Below, piece by piece: positions 8,838-17,971 of a stretch of DNA of 64,000 nucleotides. Position 1 is the first letter of the stretch. Each line of letters starts with the position of its first letter. This DNA is from Cryobacterium mannosilyticum. Lineage in GTDB: Bacteria; Actinomycetota; Actinomycetes; Actinomycetales; Microbacteriaceae. The notes below the pieces were generated by a model that saw only the letters and a program-made list of their open reading frames with translations, had not been told where the DNA came from and made no database searches. Location: contig NZ_SOFM01000010.1 in NCBI RefSeq assembly GCF_004402705.1, positions 124,001 to 188,000 of the forward strand, given 5' to 3'. Position numbers and translations under genes: made by a program.

Positions 8838-9347
8838 ATGACCAAGAACACCACGCTCACGGCAGTCACCGGCGACATGCCGCACAAGAGGTTCCGAGGC
8901 AAGAGGGCCATTGCGATCGTCGCGGCCGGCCTGCTCCTGGCCGGCGCAGGCGGAGCGTACGCGTTCTACTCGACGACCGGCGCCGGTACCGGGTCGGCGA
9001 AGAACGCCCCGGGCAATGGCACGCTCGTGCTGACCGCGAGCTTCGCCCCCGGGCTCACCCCCGGTGCCTCCACGCCGGTGACGTTCACCGTCACCAACCC
9101 GGGCACGTCGACCCTCAACCTCAACACGATCACCTCGGTGGTCAGCACATCTCCCTCTGGTTGTCTCCCGGCTGACTTCTCGATTTCCCCCGTCGTTGTC
9201 GACATCCGAGTGCCGGGCACTCCGAAGAACCAGGCAGCCGTCCCCGTTGCCATCCAGCCCACCGGTACCCTCGCGTTCGCCGACACGGCCCTCAACCAGG
9301 ACCTCTGCAAGGACGCCATCGTCACCCTGACCCTCAGCTCCAACTAG
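8838..9347 (+). CDS. secreted protein of the SipW-type class
   Basis: The ATG at 8838-8840 follows GAAGGA and starts a 169-residue protein. It has a basic N-terminus (KRFRGKRA), a hydrophobic signal segment (residues about 22-38) and a mature part beginning near FYSTTGAGTG. The mature part is a beta-rich domain with GASTPVTFTVTNPGTSTLNL and two cysteines. The aromatic residues after the signal resemble proteins cut by SipW-like signal peptidases. It probably sits on the cell surface. The adhesin-like gene follows 91 bases later in the same direction, so both may form one envelope operon. Confidence 0.7.
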   Translation: MTKNTTLTAVTGDMPHKRFRGKRAIAIVAAGLLLAGAGGAYAFYSTTGAGTGSAKNAPGNGTLVLTASFAPGLTPGASTPVTFTVTNPGTSTLNLNTITSVVSTSPSGCLPADFSISPVVVDIRVPGTPKNQAAVPVAIQPTGTLAFADTALNQDLCKDAIVTLTLSSN

Positions 9348-9438
9348 CGCACCAACGAGTGGGCGTGCTCACCTCCGAGCCCGCCCACTCGTGCAGTTCC
9401 CCGGTTCCCGGCGTGCCCGACTGCTTTGAGAGGTTGAC

Positions 9439-12411
9439 GTGATTTCCCTCCGTCCCCACCGCACCACGCCCGGCACCACGCGTCTCTCGCTGTTCTCCCT
9501 GACCACCGTGCTCACCTTCATCGCGCTCCTGGTGTCCGTCACCGGAGTCGCCTCGGCTTACTACACCGCACCAGGTGGGGGCTCCAGCTCGGCCACGCTC
9601 GGCACTCTGCAGCCGCCCACGAACCTGGTCGTTCCCGCGACAAGCTCGGGCACCGTGAATCTCAGCTGGACGGCATCCGTCGGCGCGCTCGTCCCGACCG
9701 GCTACTTCGCCACGCGCACCGCGACCAGCACCGGTTCGACGGCGGTGGCGGCCTGCGGCACCAGCCTGACGTCGACCTTGACTACCGTTTCCTGCGACGA
9801 CTCGGGCGTGCTGACGGGTACGTACACGTACACCGTCACCGCCGTCTACAAGAGCTGGACCGCCACGAGCACGAAGAGCAGCAGCGTCACAGTTTCGAAC
9901 GCCACCAGCCTGGCCTTCCAAACCGAACCGTCCGGCGCTGCGAGCGGCACCGCCTTCACCTCGCAGCCCAAAGTCGTCGTCCGGGACGCCGGCGGACAGA
10001 CCGTGACGGCCAGCTCGAACACCGTCACCCTGGCCATTTTGGGCTCCCCCGTCGGCGTCACCCTGACATGCGCACAGAACCCGCTCCCGGCGACATCCGG
10101 CATCGCCACCTTCAGCGGCTGCCGAATCGACAAGGCCGGCACGTACACGCTCACGGCAACCTCTCCAGGCCTCACCGCGGCCACGAGCGCCAGCATCACC
10201 GTCACGTTCGGCGCCGCCACGAAGCTGGCCTTCACTACGCAGCCCACCGCCAGCACCGGCGGGGTCGCGTTCAGCACCCAGCCCGTCCTCACCGTGCAGG
10301 ATTCGGCCGGAAACACCGTCACCACCAGCACCACTCCCGTCACCCTCAACATCACCACTCCCGCCGGCGCCACACTCACCTGCACCTCCGCGAACCCGCT
10401 CCCGGCCACAGCCGGTGTCGCCACCTTCGCCGGCTGCAAGATCGACAAGGCGGGCACCTACACGCTGACGGCAAGCTCCGGAACCCTGGCCTCCGCCACC
10501 AGCACCAGCCTGACCATCTCGGTGGGCACGGTTGCGAAACTGTCCTTCACCACTCAGCCGCCCAGCACCAGCGGCGCCGGCTCTGCGTTCGCCACGACCG
10601 TCACTGTGCAGGACGCGGGCGGAAACACCATCACCGGCAGCTCCGCCGCCGTTGCCCTCACTCTCACCACTCCCGGCCCGGCTGTGCTGACGTGCGCGTC
10701 GAACTCCCTGGCGGCATCCGCCGGGATCGCCACTTTCACCGGCTGCCAGATCGACAAGACCAACACCTATACGCTCACGGCAACGTCGTCCGGCCTCACC
10801 ACCGCGACGAGCAGCACCATCGCCATCACACCCGGCACCGCCACGAAGCTGGCCTTCACCACGCAGCCGTCCGCCACCGGGACCAGCGGCAGCGCGTTCC
10901 GCTCCCAGCCCTCAGCCACCGTGCAGGATGCGTTCGGAAACACCGTCACCACCAGCGCCGCCCCCATAACCCTCAGCATCACCACACCGGCCGGCGCCAC
11001 GCTCACCTGCACCCCGACGACCTCGCTCGCGGCCGCATCGGGCGTCGCCACCTTCGCCGGCTGCAAGATCGACAAGGCAGGTGGCTACACGCTCACGGCC
11101 GCCTCGTCGGGCCTCACCGCCGCCACAAGTATCGGCATCACCATCTCGGCCGGCGCCGCCGCGAGGCTGGCCTTCTCGGCGCAGCCTTCCGCCAGCACCG
11201 GCGGCATCGCGTTCGGCACCCAGCCATCGGTCACCGTGCTGGACACGTTCGGAAACACCGTCGCCACCAGCATCGCCCCTGTCACCCTCAGCCTCACCAC
11301 ACCCGCCGGCGCCGCTCTCACGTGCACCTCCGCGAACCCGCTGGCAGCCGCATCCGGTGTCGCGACGTTCGCCGGCTGCAAGATCGACAAGGCCGGCAGT
11401 TACACCCTGACTGCAAACTCTGGAACCTTGACCTCCGCCACAAGCAGCAGCCTGACGATTTCAGTCGGCTCCGCCGCGAAACTCGGCTTCCTGCAGCCCA
11501 CTGCCAACTTCTCCGCCATTAGCCAAACCGTGTTCGCCACCGGCAGCCAGCCGAGCGTCGCCGTGCAGGACCTCGGCGGAAACACCATCACCGGCAGCAC
11601 CGCCACCGTCACCCTCAGCCTCACCGCCCCCGCCGGCGCCACGCTGGCGTGTACCCCGAACGCCCTGGCGGCCGTATCAGGCGTCGCCACCTTCACCGGC
11701 TGCCAGATCGACAAAACCGGAACCTACACACTCACGGCAACGTCGCCCAGCCTGACCAACGGCACAAGCAGCACCGTCACCATCACGCCTGGCACCGCCA
11801 CAAAACTGTCCTTCACCACACAACCCTCCGCCAGCACCGGCGGCATCGCCTTCCCCACCCAGCCTGTGGTCAGCATCCAGGACGCATCCGGAAACACCGT
11901 CACCACAAGCACCGCCCCCGTAACCCTCAGCATCACCACACCCGCCGGCGCCACGCTCACCTGCAACTCCGCGAATCCGCTCGCGGCCACGTCCGGCATC
12001 GCCGCCTTCGCCGCCTGCAGGATTGACAAGACCGGCAGCTACACCCTGACGGCGATCTCGGGAACCCTGACCTCTGCGACGAGCACCAGCGTGACCATCT
12101 CGGTTGGCGCCGCCGCGACACTCACCTTCACCACTCCGACACCCGCCCCTTATGCCGCCAACACGGCATTCTCCACGTCGGTCACAGTGCAGGACGCGGG
12201 CGGGAATGCCGTCGCGACCTCCGTAACCCTGGATATCGCCAGCGGCGGCAACTCATCCGCAGTACTGACTTGCTCCAGCCTGACAGCGCCGACCGTGTCC
12301 AGCGTCGCCGCCTTCAACGGTTGCAAGATCGACAAGAAGGGCATTACGCCTTACAAGCTGAGGGCAACGGCGGGGGGCGTCTTCTCGACGTTCGACATCC
12401 AGGTCAACTGA
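9439..12411 (+). CDS. adhesin-like secreted protein with eight Ig-like repeats
   Basis: GTG at 9439 follows GAGAGG. The 990-residue product has a signal peptide (residues 1-40, ending GVASA), a fibronectin-like domain (about 55-150), and eight repeats of about 100 residues. Each repeat begins near 'KLAFTTQP', passes through TVQD.GGNTVT and ends with C.IDKAGTYTLTA. Two cysteines per repeat could form a disulfide. There is no LPXTG motif and no C-terminal membrane helix, so attachment to the cell is not explained. The repeats are also alike at DNA level, so the copy number may vary between strains. A role in adhesion or matrix is inferred. Confidence 0.8.
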   Translation: MISLRPHRTTPGTTRLSLFSLTTVLTFIALLVSVTGVASAYYTAPGGGSSSATLGTLQPPTNLVVPATSSGTVNLSWTASVGALVPTGYFATRTATSTGSTAVAACGTSLTSTLTTVSCDDSGVLTGTYTYTVTAVYKSWTATSTKSSSVTVSNATSLAFQTEPSGAASGTAFTSQPKVVVRDAGGQTVTASSNTVTLAILGSPVGVTLTCAQNPLPATSGIATFSGCRIDKAGTYTLTATSPGLTAATSASITVTFGAATKLAFTTQPTASTGGVAFSTQPVLTVQDSAGNTVTTSTTPVTLNITTPAGATLTCTSANPLPATAGVATFAGCKIDKAGTYTLTASSGTLASATSTSLTISVGTVAKLSFTTQPPSTSGAGSAFATTVTVQDAGGNTITGSSAAVALTLTTPGPAVLTCASNSLAASAGIATFTGCQIDKTNTYTLTATSSGLTTATSSTIAITPGTATKLAFTTQPSATGTSGSAFRSQPSATVQDAFGNTVTTSAAPITLSITTPAGATLTCTPTTSLAAASGVATFAGCKIDKAGGYTLTAASSGLTAATSIGITISAGAAARLAFSAQPSASTGGIAFGTQPSVTVLDTFGNTVATSIAPVTLSLTTPAGAALTCTSANPLAAASGVATFAGCKIDKAGSYTLTANSGTLTSATSSSLTISVGSAAKLGFLQPTANFSAISQTVFATGSQPSVAVQDLGGNTITGSTATVTLSLTAPAGATLACTPNALAAVSGVATFTGCQIDKTGTYTLTATSPSLTNGTSSTVTITPGTATKLSFTTQPSASTGGIAFPTQPVVSIQDASGNTVTTSTAPVTLSITTPAGATLTCNSANPLAATSGIAAFAACRIDKTGSYTLTAISGTLTSATSTSVTISVGAAATLTFTTPTPAPYAANTAFSTSVTVQDAGGNAVATSVTLDIASGGNSSAVLTCSSLTAPTVSSVAAFNGCKIDKKGITPYKLRATAGGVFSTFDIQVN
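9900..12400 (+). repeat. tandem coding repeats of about 300 bp
   Basis: Eight in-frame copies of a unit near 300 bp lie inside the adhesin gene. The most constant part is the segment encoding CKIDKAGTYTLTA, seen at about 10116, 10434, 10743, 11064, 11382, 11700, 12018 and 12321. The last copy is divergent (CKIDKKGITPYKL). The near-regular spacing of about 310-320 bp shows duplication within the gene. Confidence 0.85.
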
Positions 12412-12642
12412 CTGCGTTGGTCCGCATCGCTTGGTTTATCGCGATACCGAACAGGCTCACAATGCAGCGCGGTAAACGACCTCAGGTGTGAGCTCGGAGA
12501 GAGGCCCAGGCGGGCGACCGACGCAACCGACCTCATGCCCTCAGTTGGTGCGTATCCGGGATCTCGGCATCTTCCGCACAGCTCCGGGGAAACAACTTTC
12601 GACCGCGGGGCGATAGTCGGGCTGCTCGTAGCGCTGGGGCGC

Positions 12643-14352
12643 CTAGGGCAGCGGGCCGCGCCGCGCCAGAATCCCGGCGAAGAGGGCGTGCAACAGCGGG
12701 AGCGCAGAAACGGCCACGAGCACCGTTCCGATCACGACATCCTCCGCCCGAAGCACGATGCCCCCGATCAGCAGGGCGGCGAACAAGACCGCCGAGACGA
12801 TCTGCCGTCCGGTCCGCTCGAGAGCGCCCAGGCGCCGCTCGAGCCGCGGGGTCTGCACCGAGACCGTGCCCTCTTCGATCCGGGTCGTGAGGTTGTCGAG
12901 CCGCTGCGGCAGCCTGGCGATGATGCCGGCAACCGACACGGCTTGCCTGGCGGCCGCCTGAACCAGGTTCCCGCCCTCGGCCCGGATCAACTGGGCCGAA
13001 TAGGGCTCGACGGAGTTCCAGATGTTGAAGGCGGGGTCGAGCGAACTGCACATGCCCGAGGTCAGCGACATCGCGCGCACGATGAGGAGGAAGTTCTCCG
13101 GAAGCTGGAACGGCAGCGAGCGCACCACGTCACCGAACTCGAGGGCGAAGGCGCGGAACTCGCGCGGGTCGACATCCTGCAACTCGGCGAAACCCATCCC
13201 GCCGAAACGGGCGAACAGCTTCGTCATCGCCCGCTCGAGCTCCGCGGTGTCGGCGGACGGCAGCAGCACCCCTACCTCGCGGATGCCGTCGACCATACCC
13301 TTGCCGTTGCGTGACGCTGCGGCGATAAACAGCTTGCGAAGCCCCTGGCGCAGGGCGTCGGGCACTTCGCCCATCATCCCGAAGTCGATGAAGGTGAACT
13401 TCCAGCTCCGGCTGCCCTCCGCTCCGGGCCCGCTTGCGCCGCCGAGCGGGGTGACGAAGATGTTGCCGGGGTGCGGGTCGGCGTGGAAGTAGCCGTTCAC
13501 GAAGAGCTGGTCGAACATGACGGCCGCGAAGTCGTCGGCGACCTCGGACGGGTCGATGCCGGCGGCCCGCAGCCCGTCGACATCGTTGATCTTGATCGCG
13601 GTCACATCCTGCAGGGTCAGCACCCGCCGGGTCGTGCGCTCCCACACCAGTTCGGGGACGCTGACCCGGGCGTCGTCGCTGAAGTCCTGGCCGAACCGTT
13701 CGGCGCTCGCCGCCTCGTGCAGGTAGTCGATCTCCTCGAGGCTCGTGAACGCGAACTCCTCGACGAGGGCGGGCATGTCGACGCGATCCGAGACCAGGCG
13801 CACGTGGCTGAGCCAGCGGGCGACCCGGCGCAGCGCGCTGAGGTCGACGTCGACGATCGTGCTGATGCCGGGCCGCTGGATCTTGACGACGACGTCGAGC
13901 AGGCCGGTGTCGGCGGCATCCGTTTCCGAGAGCCGGGCGCGGTGCACCTGGCCGAGGGATGCCGCGGCCAGCGGTGTCGGGTCAATGAACGAGAACGCAC
14001 GCTCGAGCGTCACCCCCAGTTCGGCTTCGGCGAGAGCGCGGATGGCCGGGAACGGCACCGGCGGAACCTCATCCTGCAGCCCCTCGAGCTCCCTGGTGAT
14101 CTCCGGCGGCAGCACGTCGAGGCGCGATGACATGAACTGGCCGACCTTGATCATCAGGCCGCCCAGGTCGACCGCGAGCACGTGGAAGTTCTGGGCGATG
14201 CGCTGCAGGCGCGCCGACCGGTTTCGGGCGGCGACGCGCGCGAGTCCGAACCGAGGGAGAACGAGTTCGTACCACCAGGTCTGCACCAGGTAGCGGGCGG
14301 CGAACCGCAGGATCCTGCGGGAGCGGGCGCGCATATTCCCGACGTCGGTCAT
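12643..14352 (-). CDS. ABC1/AarF/UbiB family atypical kinase
   Basis: This 569-residue protein belongs to the ABC1 (UbiB/ADCK) atypical kinase family. The KxGQ motif reads MIKVGQFMSSRLDVLP, the alanine-rich nucleotide loop reads AAASLGQVHRA, the ATP-binding lysine is in DVVVKIQRPG, and the catalytic segment reads FHADPHPGNIFV with a following DFGMMG. Two hydrophobic helices close the C-terminus. The family acts in quinone or lipid homeostasis at the membrane. I chose the ATG at 14350-14352 because AAGGAG stands 6 bases before it. It is co-directional with the PadR gene, 37 bases downstream of it. Confidence 0.93.
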   Translation of the reverse strand: MTDVGNMRARSRRILRFAARYLVQTWWYELVLPRFGLARVAARNRSARLQRIAQNFHVLAVDLGGLMIKVGQFMSSRLDVLPPEITRELEGLQDEVPPVPFPAIRALAEAELGVTLERAFSFIDPTPLAAASLGQVHRARLSETDAADTGLLDVVVKIQRPGISTIVDVDLSALRRVARWLSHVRLVSDRVDMPALVEEFAFTSLEEIDYLHEAASAERFGQDFSDDARVSVPELVWERTTRRVLTLQDVTAIKINDVDGLRAAGIDPSEVADDFAAVMFDQLFVNGYFHADPHPGNIFVTPLGGASGPGAEGSRSWKFTFIDFGMMGEVPDALRQGLRKLFIAAASRNGKGMVDGIREVGVLLPSADTAELERAMTKLFARFGGMGFAELQDVDPREFRAFALEFGDVVRSLPFQLPENFLLIVRAMSLTSGMCSSLDPAFNIWNSVEPYSAQLIRAEGGNLVQAAARQAVSVAGIIARLPQRLDNLTTRIEEGTVSVQTPRLERRLGALERTGRQIVSAVLFAALLIGGIVLRAEDVVIGTVLVAVSALPLLHALFAGILARRGPLP

Positions 14353-14389
14353 CTGTTCTCCTTGATGCCGACGTGCTGTGGGCACTCGG

Positions 14390-14959
14390 TCAGTCCTGGG
14401 CGAGGATGGAATAGAGCTTACGACGTGCCTCGTCCAGTACGGCGACAGCCTGCTTCACCTGCTCGGGGTTGCCGGAGCGCCCGACCTGTGCGGCCGCCTG
14501 GGCCAGGTCGATGCCGGCCTTGGGCAGCGCGGTCGCCCGACCGGTGTCCCGGGCACCCTGTGCCTCCCACGGCGCAGGCTGGTCCGGTGCGGCCTCGGCC
14601 AGCCGTCGCCCCTCGTCGGTGAGCGAGTAGGTCTTGCGGCCGTTGGACTCCTCGGCGCCGATGATGCCCTCGTCCGCCAGCAGCTGAAGTGTCGGATACA
14701 CCGAGCCGGGACTCGGCTTCCAGGCACCCCCGCTGCGTTCCTCGATCTCGTGGATGATCTGGTAACCGTGCATCGGCTTCTCGGCGAGCAGCGCGAGCAC
14801 CGCCGCGCGCACGTCGCCTCGTCCCATCCTCGTGCCGGCCTTGCGGTCGAACTGTCCGCGCAGCTGCTCCATCGCGTCCCACACCGCGGCACCCGGCCAG
14901 CCCTCAGCACCGTGGCCCCGGCGGCCCCCGAACCCCTCGCCCATGAATGAATTGCTCAT
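14390..14959 (-). CDS. PadR family transcriptional regulator
   Basis: This 189-residue protein has a PadR winged helix at about residues 50-130: DVRAAVLALLAEKPMHGYQI, then GGAWKPSPGSVYPTLQLLADEG and the wing GRKTYSLTDEG. The glycine-rich N-terminus (GEGFGGRRGHG) and the C-terminal helix are typical of the subgroup paired with ABC1 kinases. The ATG at 14957-14959 has AGGAGG upstream. A 12-bp palindrome at 15007-15018 is a likely autoregulatory operator. It probably controls itself and the ABC1 kinase gene downstream. Confidence 0.9.
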   Translation of the reverse strand: MSNSFMGEGFGGRRGHGAEGWPGAAVWDAMEQLRGQFDRKAGTRMGRGDVRAAVLALLAEKPMHGYQIIHEIEERSGGAWKPSPGSVYPTLQLLADEGIIGAEESNGRKTYSLTDEGRRLAEAAPDQPAPWEAQGARDTGRATALPKAGIDLAQAAAQVGRSGNPEQVKQAVAVLDEARRKLYSILAQD

Positions 14960-15006
14960 GATGTCCTCCTCAGTGCGCCCTAGCCACCACGGCTCGGCGA
15001 TACCTA

Positions 15007-15018
15007 ACGATATATCGT
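15007..15018. promoter_or_regulatory. palindromic operator candidate upstream of padR
   Basis: ACGATATATCGT is a perfect 12-bp palindrome 48 bases upstream of the PadR start. PadR regulators often bind A/T-rich palindromes near their own promoter. Binding is inferred from position and symmetry only. Confidence 0.55.
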
Positions 15019-15083
15019 CCGGGGGTTCGATGGCGAGACCCGATTCCATATTCCGCCAAACCGTGCCGCCCAGGCCGTCGTTG

Positions 15084-15383
15084 CTAGGGGTGGGGTTCGA
15101 GCACAATTTCCAGGCCGGCTGGTGAGTTGGCGGAGAGGAGCAGGGCGTAGACCCAGTCGGAATTGAGGGGTGGCCTGCGGCTACCGGCATATTTGTAGGA
15201 GAGGGAGATGTTGGGGTGCAACCAGATGGTGGTGCGGCCGATTCCGCTTGGGGGGCTGTCGGTCCAGCTGAAGTAGCAGCCTTCGCCGTGTTGGAGTTTG
15301 GCGGCGATGGCTGCTTCGAGGTGGGCGAGGAGCCGGTCCTCGAGATTGACCGTCAGCGACGCGTTGTAGGTCAGTTTTCCCAT
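15084..15383 (-). CDS. DUF7882 family small protein
   Basis: This 99-residue protein starts MGKLTYNASLTVNLEDRLLA and contains CYFSWTDSPPSGIGRTTIWL and LEIVLEPHP, the pattern of the DUF7882 family found widely in Microbacteriaceae. Databases sometimes mislabel the family as an ATP-dependent DNA ligase; no ligase motif is present. Its function is unknown. The ATG at 15381-15383 was chosen over an upstream in-frame ATG because the family starts with MGKL. Confidence 0.8.
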   Translation of the reverse strand: MGKLTYNASLTVNLEDRLLAHLEAAIAAKLQHGEGCYFSWTDSPPSGIGRTTIWLHPNISLSYKYAGSRRPPLNSDWVYALLLSANSPAGLEIVLEPHP

Positions 15384-15566
15384 GCCAGCACCTCGCCCGG
15401 GCGCGACAGACATGGTTCTGGGCACCCCGGATTGTGTCGGTCGGTGTGGGGCGGCCCGGTTGTCGGGAAGGTACGCATCGGCACTGAGCTTGTCACCAAT
15501 CGAGTAGGAGAGAACGTCGCGCGGGAACCACGGTGAGGCGGGAACCGTCCTGCCTGCTCAGGCAGG

Positions 15567-15914
15567 TCATTCGGTGAAGTCGACGTCGTGCCAGTCGACG
15601 TCGGTGGTCGCGATAGTTTCCTCAATTGGATACGACTTCGGCGCCGTGAGCGCGTGGATGCGGGCGTTGAGCACGGCGATCACCAGAGTCGTGTCGGGCC
15701 CCGTCCACGGGGAGAACTCGGGGACACTCATCAGCGCGCTCATCGGGCCCACGACCATGGTCACGATCAGGGTGTCTCCGTCGTCACCCACGGCGGGGAG
15801 GTCCAGGGTCTCGTTGGTGTGACTGATTCCCAGCACTGTGACTAGTTCCAGGAGAGCGTCCGCGACGTCGTCGGGGGTCAGGAATGACGCCCCACCATAC
15901 GAGATCCGTTTCAT
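15567..15914 (-). CDS. conserved hypothetical protein
   Basis: This 115-residue protein starts MKRISYGGASFLTPDDVADA and has a mixed alpha/beta pattern with GDDGDTLIVTMVVGPMSALM and no membrane segment. I recall similar small proteins near DUF7882 genes in Microbacteriaceae, but the function is unknown. The start at 15912-15914 is chosen by the typical MKRI beginning. It lies between two other proteins of unknown function, in the same direction. Confidence 0.6.
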   Translation of the reverse strand: MKRISYGGASFLTPDDVADALLELVTVLGISHTNETLDLPAVGDDGDTLIVTMVVGPMSALMSVPEFSPWTGPDTTLVIAVLNARIHALTAPKSYPIEETIATTDVDWHDVDFTE

Positions 15915-16027
15915 ACACCCCACCATGGCCCCGTGCAAGCCAGTGGCCTAGGCCCTTGCGCACGGCCCCGAGAGGGAGTGCCCCGTCAGCTGACCCATCA
16001 CGCAAAGGTGATGCTCGGTGGCAGAGG

Positions 16028-16744
16028 TCAGTTCCCGGAGAGGCCGTTTGAGGATGCGTCGGCCGCCACCCGGGCCGCGAACTCGTCCATGCCCCTGGCG
16101 ATGTTCTCCTGCCGCGACTCGTCGTCTTCAGGGTCGTCGGGGGCGTCATACGGCCACGCCATGTACACGTTGGGGTCGATGATGAGGTACGCGGACAGCG
16201 AGCTGCGCGGGATCGATTCATAGTCGCGCACCTGCTCGTCGGAGGCGTCCATGCCCATCCACGCGATGCCCGTGTCTTCGGGCAGGACGACCCAGCCTTG
16301 ACCGCGGAACACTTCGGCGAGATCCGGCGGGACGCTGGCGTGCACCTGGGCGAAACCGCGGGTGGTGAGGGCCGGCGCAAGAGTGTTGAGAAGTTCCCGG
16401 CACACCTCCGCGGATCCCCCGGTGATCAACAGTTCGATGACGGCGGTGCCGTGGTCGCTGACGATGGCATCGTCGATGTCGTCGTCGGTGGAGTCCTGGT
16501 CGAGCTGATTCTCGTCGACGTAGCTGTCGGGCTCGGTGACGACAGCGCCGACGACCCGGCCGTCCTGGGTCTCGGCGACCAGGGCGAGGGCCATGGACTC
16601 CATTTGGAGTTCGATGGTGTCGTCGAAGTAGATCTCGGGCGCGTCGTCGATTTCAGCCTGCGGGTTCTCAGCGAACAACGTGACGAACGCTGCCCGGTGA
16701 CCTGTGCCCAGGCGTCGGACTCGGATGCTCGGTTGCTCGCTCAT
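16028..16744 (-). CDS. hypothetical acidic protein, possibly GNAT-fold
   Basis: This 238-residue protein has no clear family signature. The segment LALVAETQDGRVVGAVVTE and the later GTAVIELLITGGSAEVCREL resemble the core strands and helix of GNAT acetyltransferases, so a degenerate GNAT fold is possible. It is very acidic around residues 75-95 (DQDSTDDDIDDA) and again near the C-terminus. The ATG at 16742-16744 has GAAAGG 7 bases upstream. Confidence 0.6.
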   Translation of the reverse strand: MSEQPSIRVRRLGTGHRAAFVTLFAENPQAEIDDAPEIYFDDTIELQMESMALALVAETQDGRVVGAVVTEPDSYVDENQLDQDSTDDDIDDAIVSDHGTAVIELLITGGSAEVCRELLNTLAPALTTRGFAQVHASVPPDLAEVFRGQGWVVLPEDTGIAWMGMDASDEQVRDYESIPRSSLSAYLIIDPNVYMAWPYDAPDDPEDDESRQENIARGMDEFAARVAADASSNGLSGN

Positions 16745-16937
16745 GCGTGAGCCTTTCAACGATGGTGTGCGTGATGGAACGCTCCGAACGCGGAACGCCC
16801 GTAGCCATCATCCCGCATGGCACGCACTACGGTGCTCGAAACCGGGCCAATCCGCCGTTCCGGCCGATACCCGTCGGGATCGGGGCTCGGACCCACGCCG
16901 ACCATCCGACGTGTACTTCCACGGTTAGGGTGAGCAC

Positions 16938-17852
16938 ATGCGTTGGGGCCGAACATATTTCGCCGTGCAGGCGGTTGCCGGTGCACTGTGGTGGGCCGCC
17001 GTGTTCGCGTCTCCCGTCGTGCGCGACGTGACGCTTGGCGGCCTCGACCCGGTTGCGATCGCGGTGTTCGACATTCCGCTGTTCGTCGTGGCCTCGTTCG
17101 TTGCGGCGTTCGGCGTGAGGGGCGCCGCGGTTGTCTGCACCGGCTGGACGGGCGTCGTCGCCATCGCACTCGCCGTGTACGCCACGGTCACCACCGAGGC
17201 AGGCTGGGGCGCTGTCACGATGGCTCCGGCCACCCTCGGATGCGTCGTGGCGCTGTGCCTGGTGATGCTCGGCCGCGTCCCAACCGCCTGGATAATCCGG
17301 GGTCCGTTCGCCTTCCGCCCCGCCGCGATTCGCGCCACCGCTGCGACGAACGTGGCTTCGACGTTCAGGCAGATCGTCGTGTTCTGGGGTCTGTTCCTGG
17401 TCGTGATTCCGCTCATCGTTGCGGCGGTCGAGCAACGCTGGGCCATCGCGCTGCCGTTTCCGGCCTTCGCTGGGCCCGTTGGTGGCGTCGTTCTCCTGGC
17501 CGCCAGCATCCTGGGCCTCTCGTCGGCATTCGTCATGTCGACCCTCGGAAGCGGCACACCGTTGCCGTCGGCGATGCCCAACAACCTGGTCATCGCCGGC
17601 CCCTACCGCTGGGTTCGCAACCCGATGGCGCTCTCCGGCATAGTGCAAGGGGCCGCGGTCGGCGTCATGCTGTCGTCGTGGGTCGTGATCGGCTATGCGA
17701 TCGCTGGTTCCCTGCTCTGGAACTACGTCATCAGGCCACTGGAGGAATCCGACCTCGAGCAACGGTTCGGCGAGGTGTTTCGTCAGTACCGCGAAACGGT
17801 GCGGTGCTGGATTCCGCGAGCACCGGCTTCGTTCCCCTTGATTCATCGATGA
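16938..17852 (+). CDS. isoprenylcysteine carboxylmethyltransferase-like membrane protein
   Basis: This 304-residue protein has about seven membrane helices. The C-terminal segment is typical of the ICMT/phospholipid-methyltransferase family: LVIAGPYRWVRNPMALSG, then RPLEESDLEQRFGEVFRQYR and WIPR. The family transfers methyl groups from S-adenosylmethionine to membrane-embedded substrates; the bacterial substrate is usually unknown. The start follows GGGTGA by 4 bases. It precedes a DUF808 gene in the same direction by 119 bases. Confidence 0.85.
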   Translation: MRWGRTYFAVQAVAGALWWAAVFASPVVRDVTLGGLDPVAIAVFDIPLFVVASFVAAFGVRGAAVVCTGWTGVVAIALAVYATVTTEAGWGAVTMAPATLGCVVALCLVMLGRVPTAWIIRGPFAFRPAAIRATAATNVASTFRQIVVFWGLFLVVIPLIVAAVEQRWAIALPFPAFAGPVGGVVLLAASILGLSSAFVMSTLGSGTPLPSAMPNNLVIAGPYRWVRNPMALSGIVQGAAVGVMLSSWVVIGYAIAGSLLWNYVIRPLEESDLEQRFGEVFRQYRETVRCWIPRAPASFPLIHR

Positions 17853-17971
17853 CGAGGCACTAGCGCGCGCATTGCCGGGCACAGAAGCCTCCCATTCCCG
17901 CCGCGCGATAATGTGGACACCATTTCCGGTGCCCTGCTCCAGGGCGACGCCCCCAATCCGAGGAGAACTAC

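Noticed and set aside
9846..12029. Several open frames of 70-200 codons on the strand opposite the adhesin gene
   Set aside because: They recur in step with the repeats and mirror its codon bias; no ribosome-binding sites or family patterns were seen.
9900..12400. Regularly spaced repeats that might suggest a CRISPR array
   Set aside because: Units are about 300 bp and protein-coding in frame, not short repeats with unique spacers.
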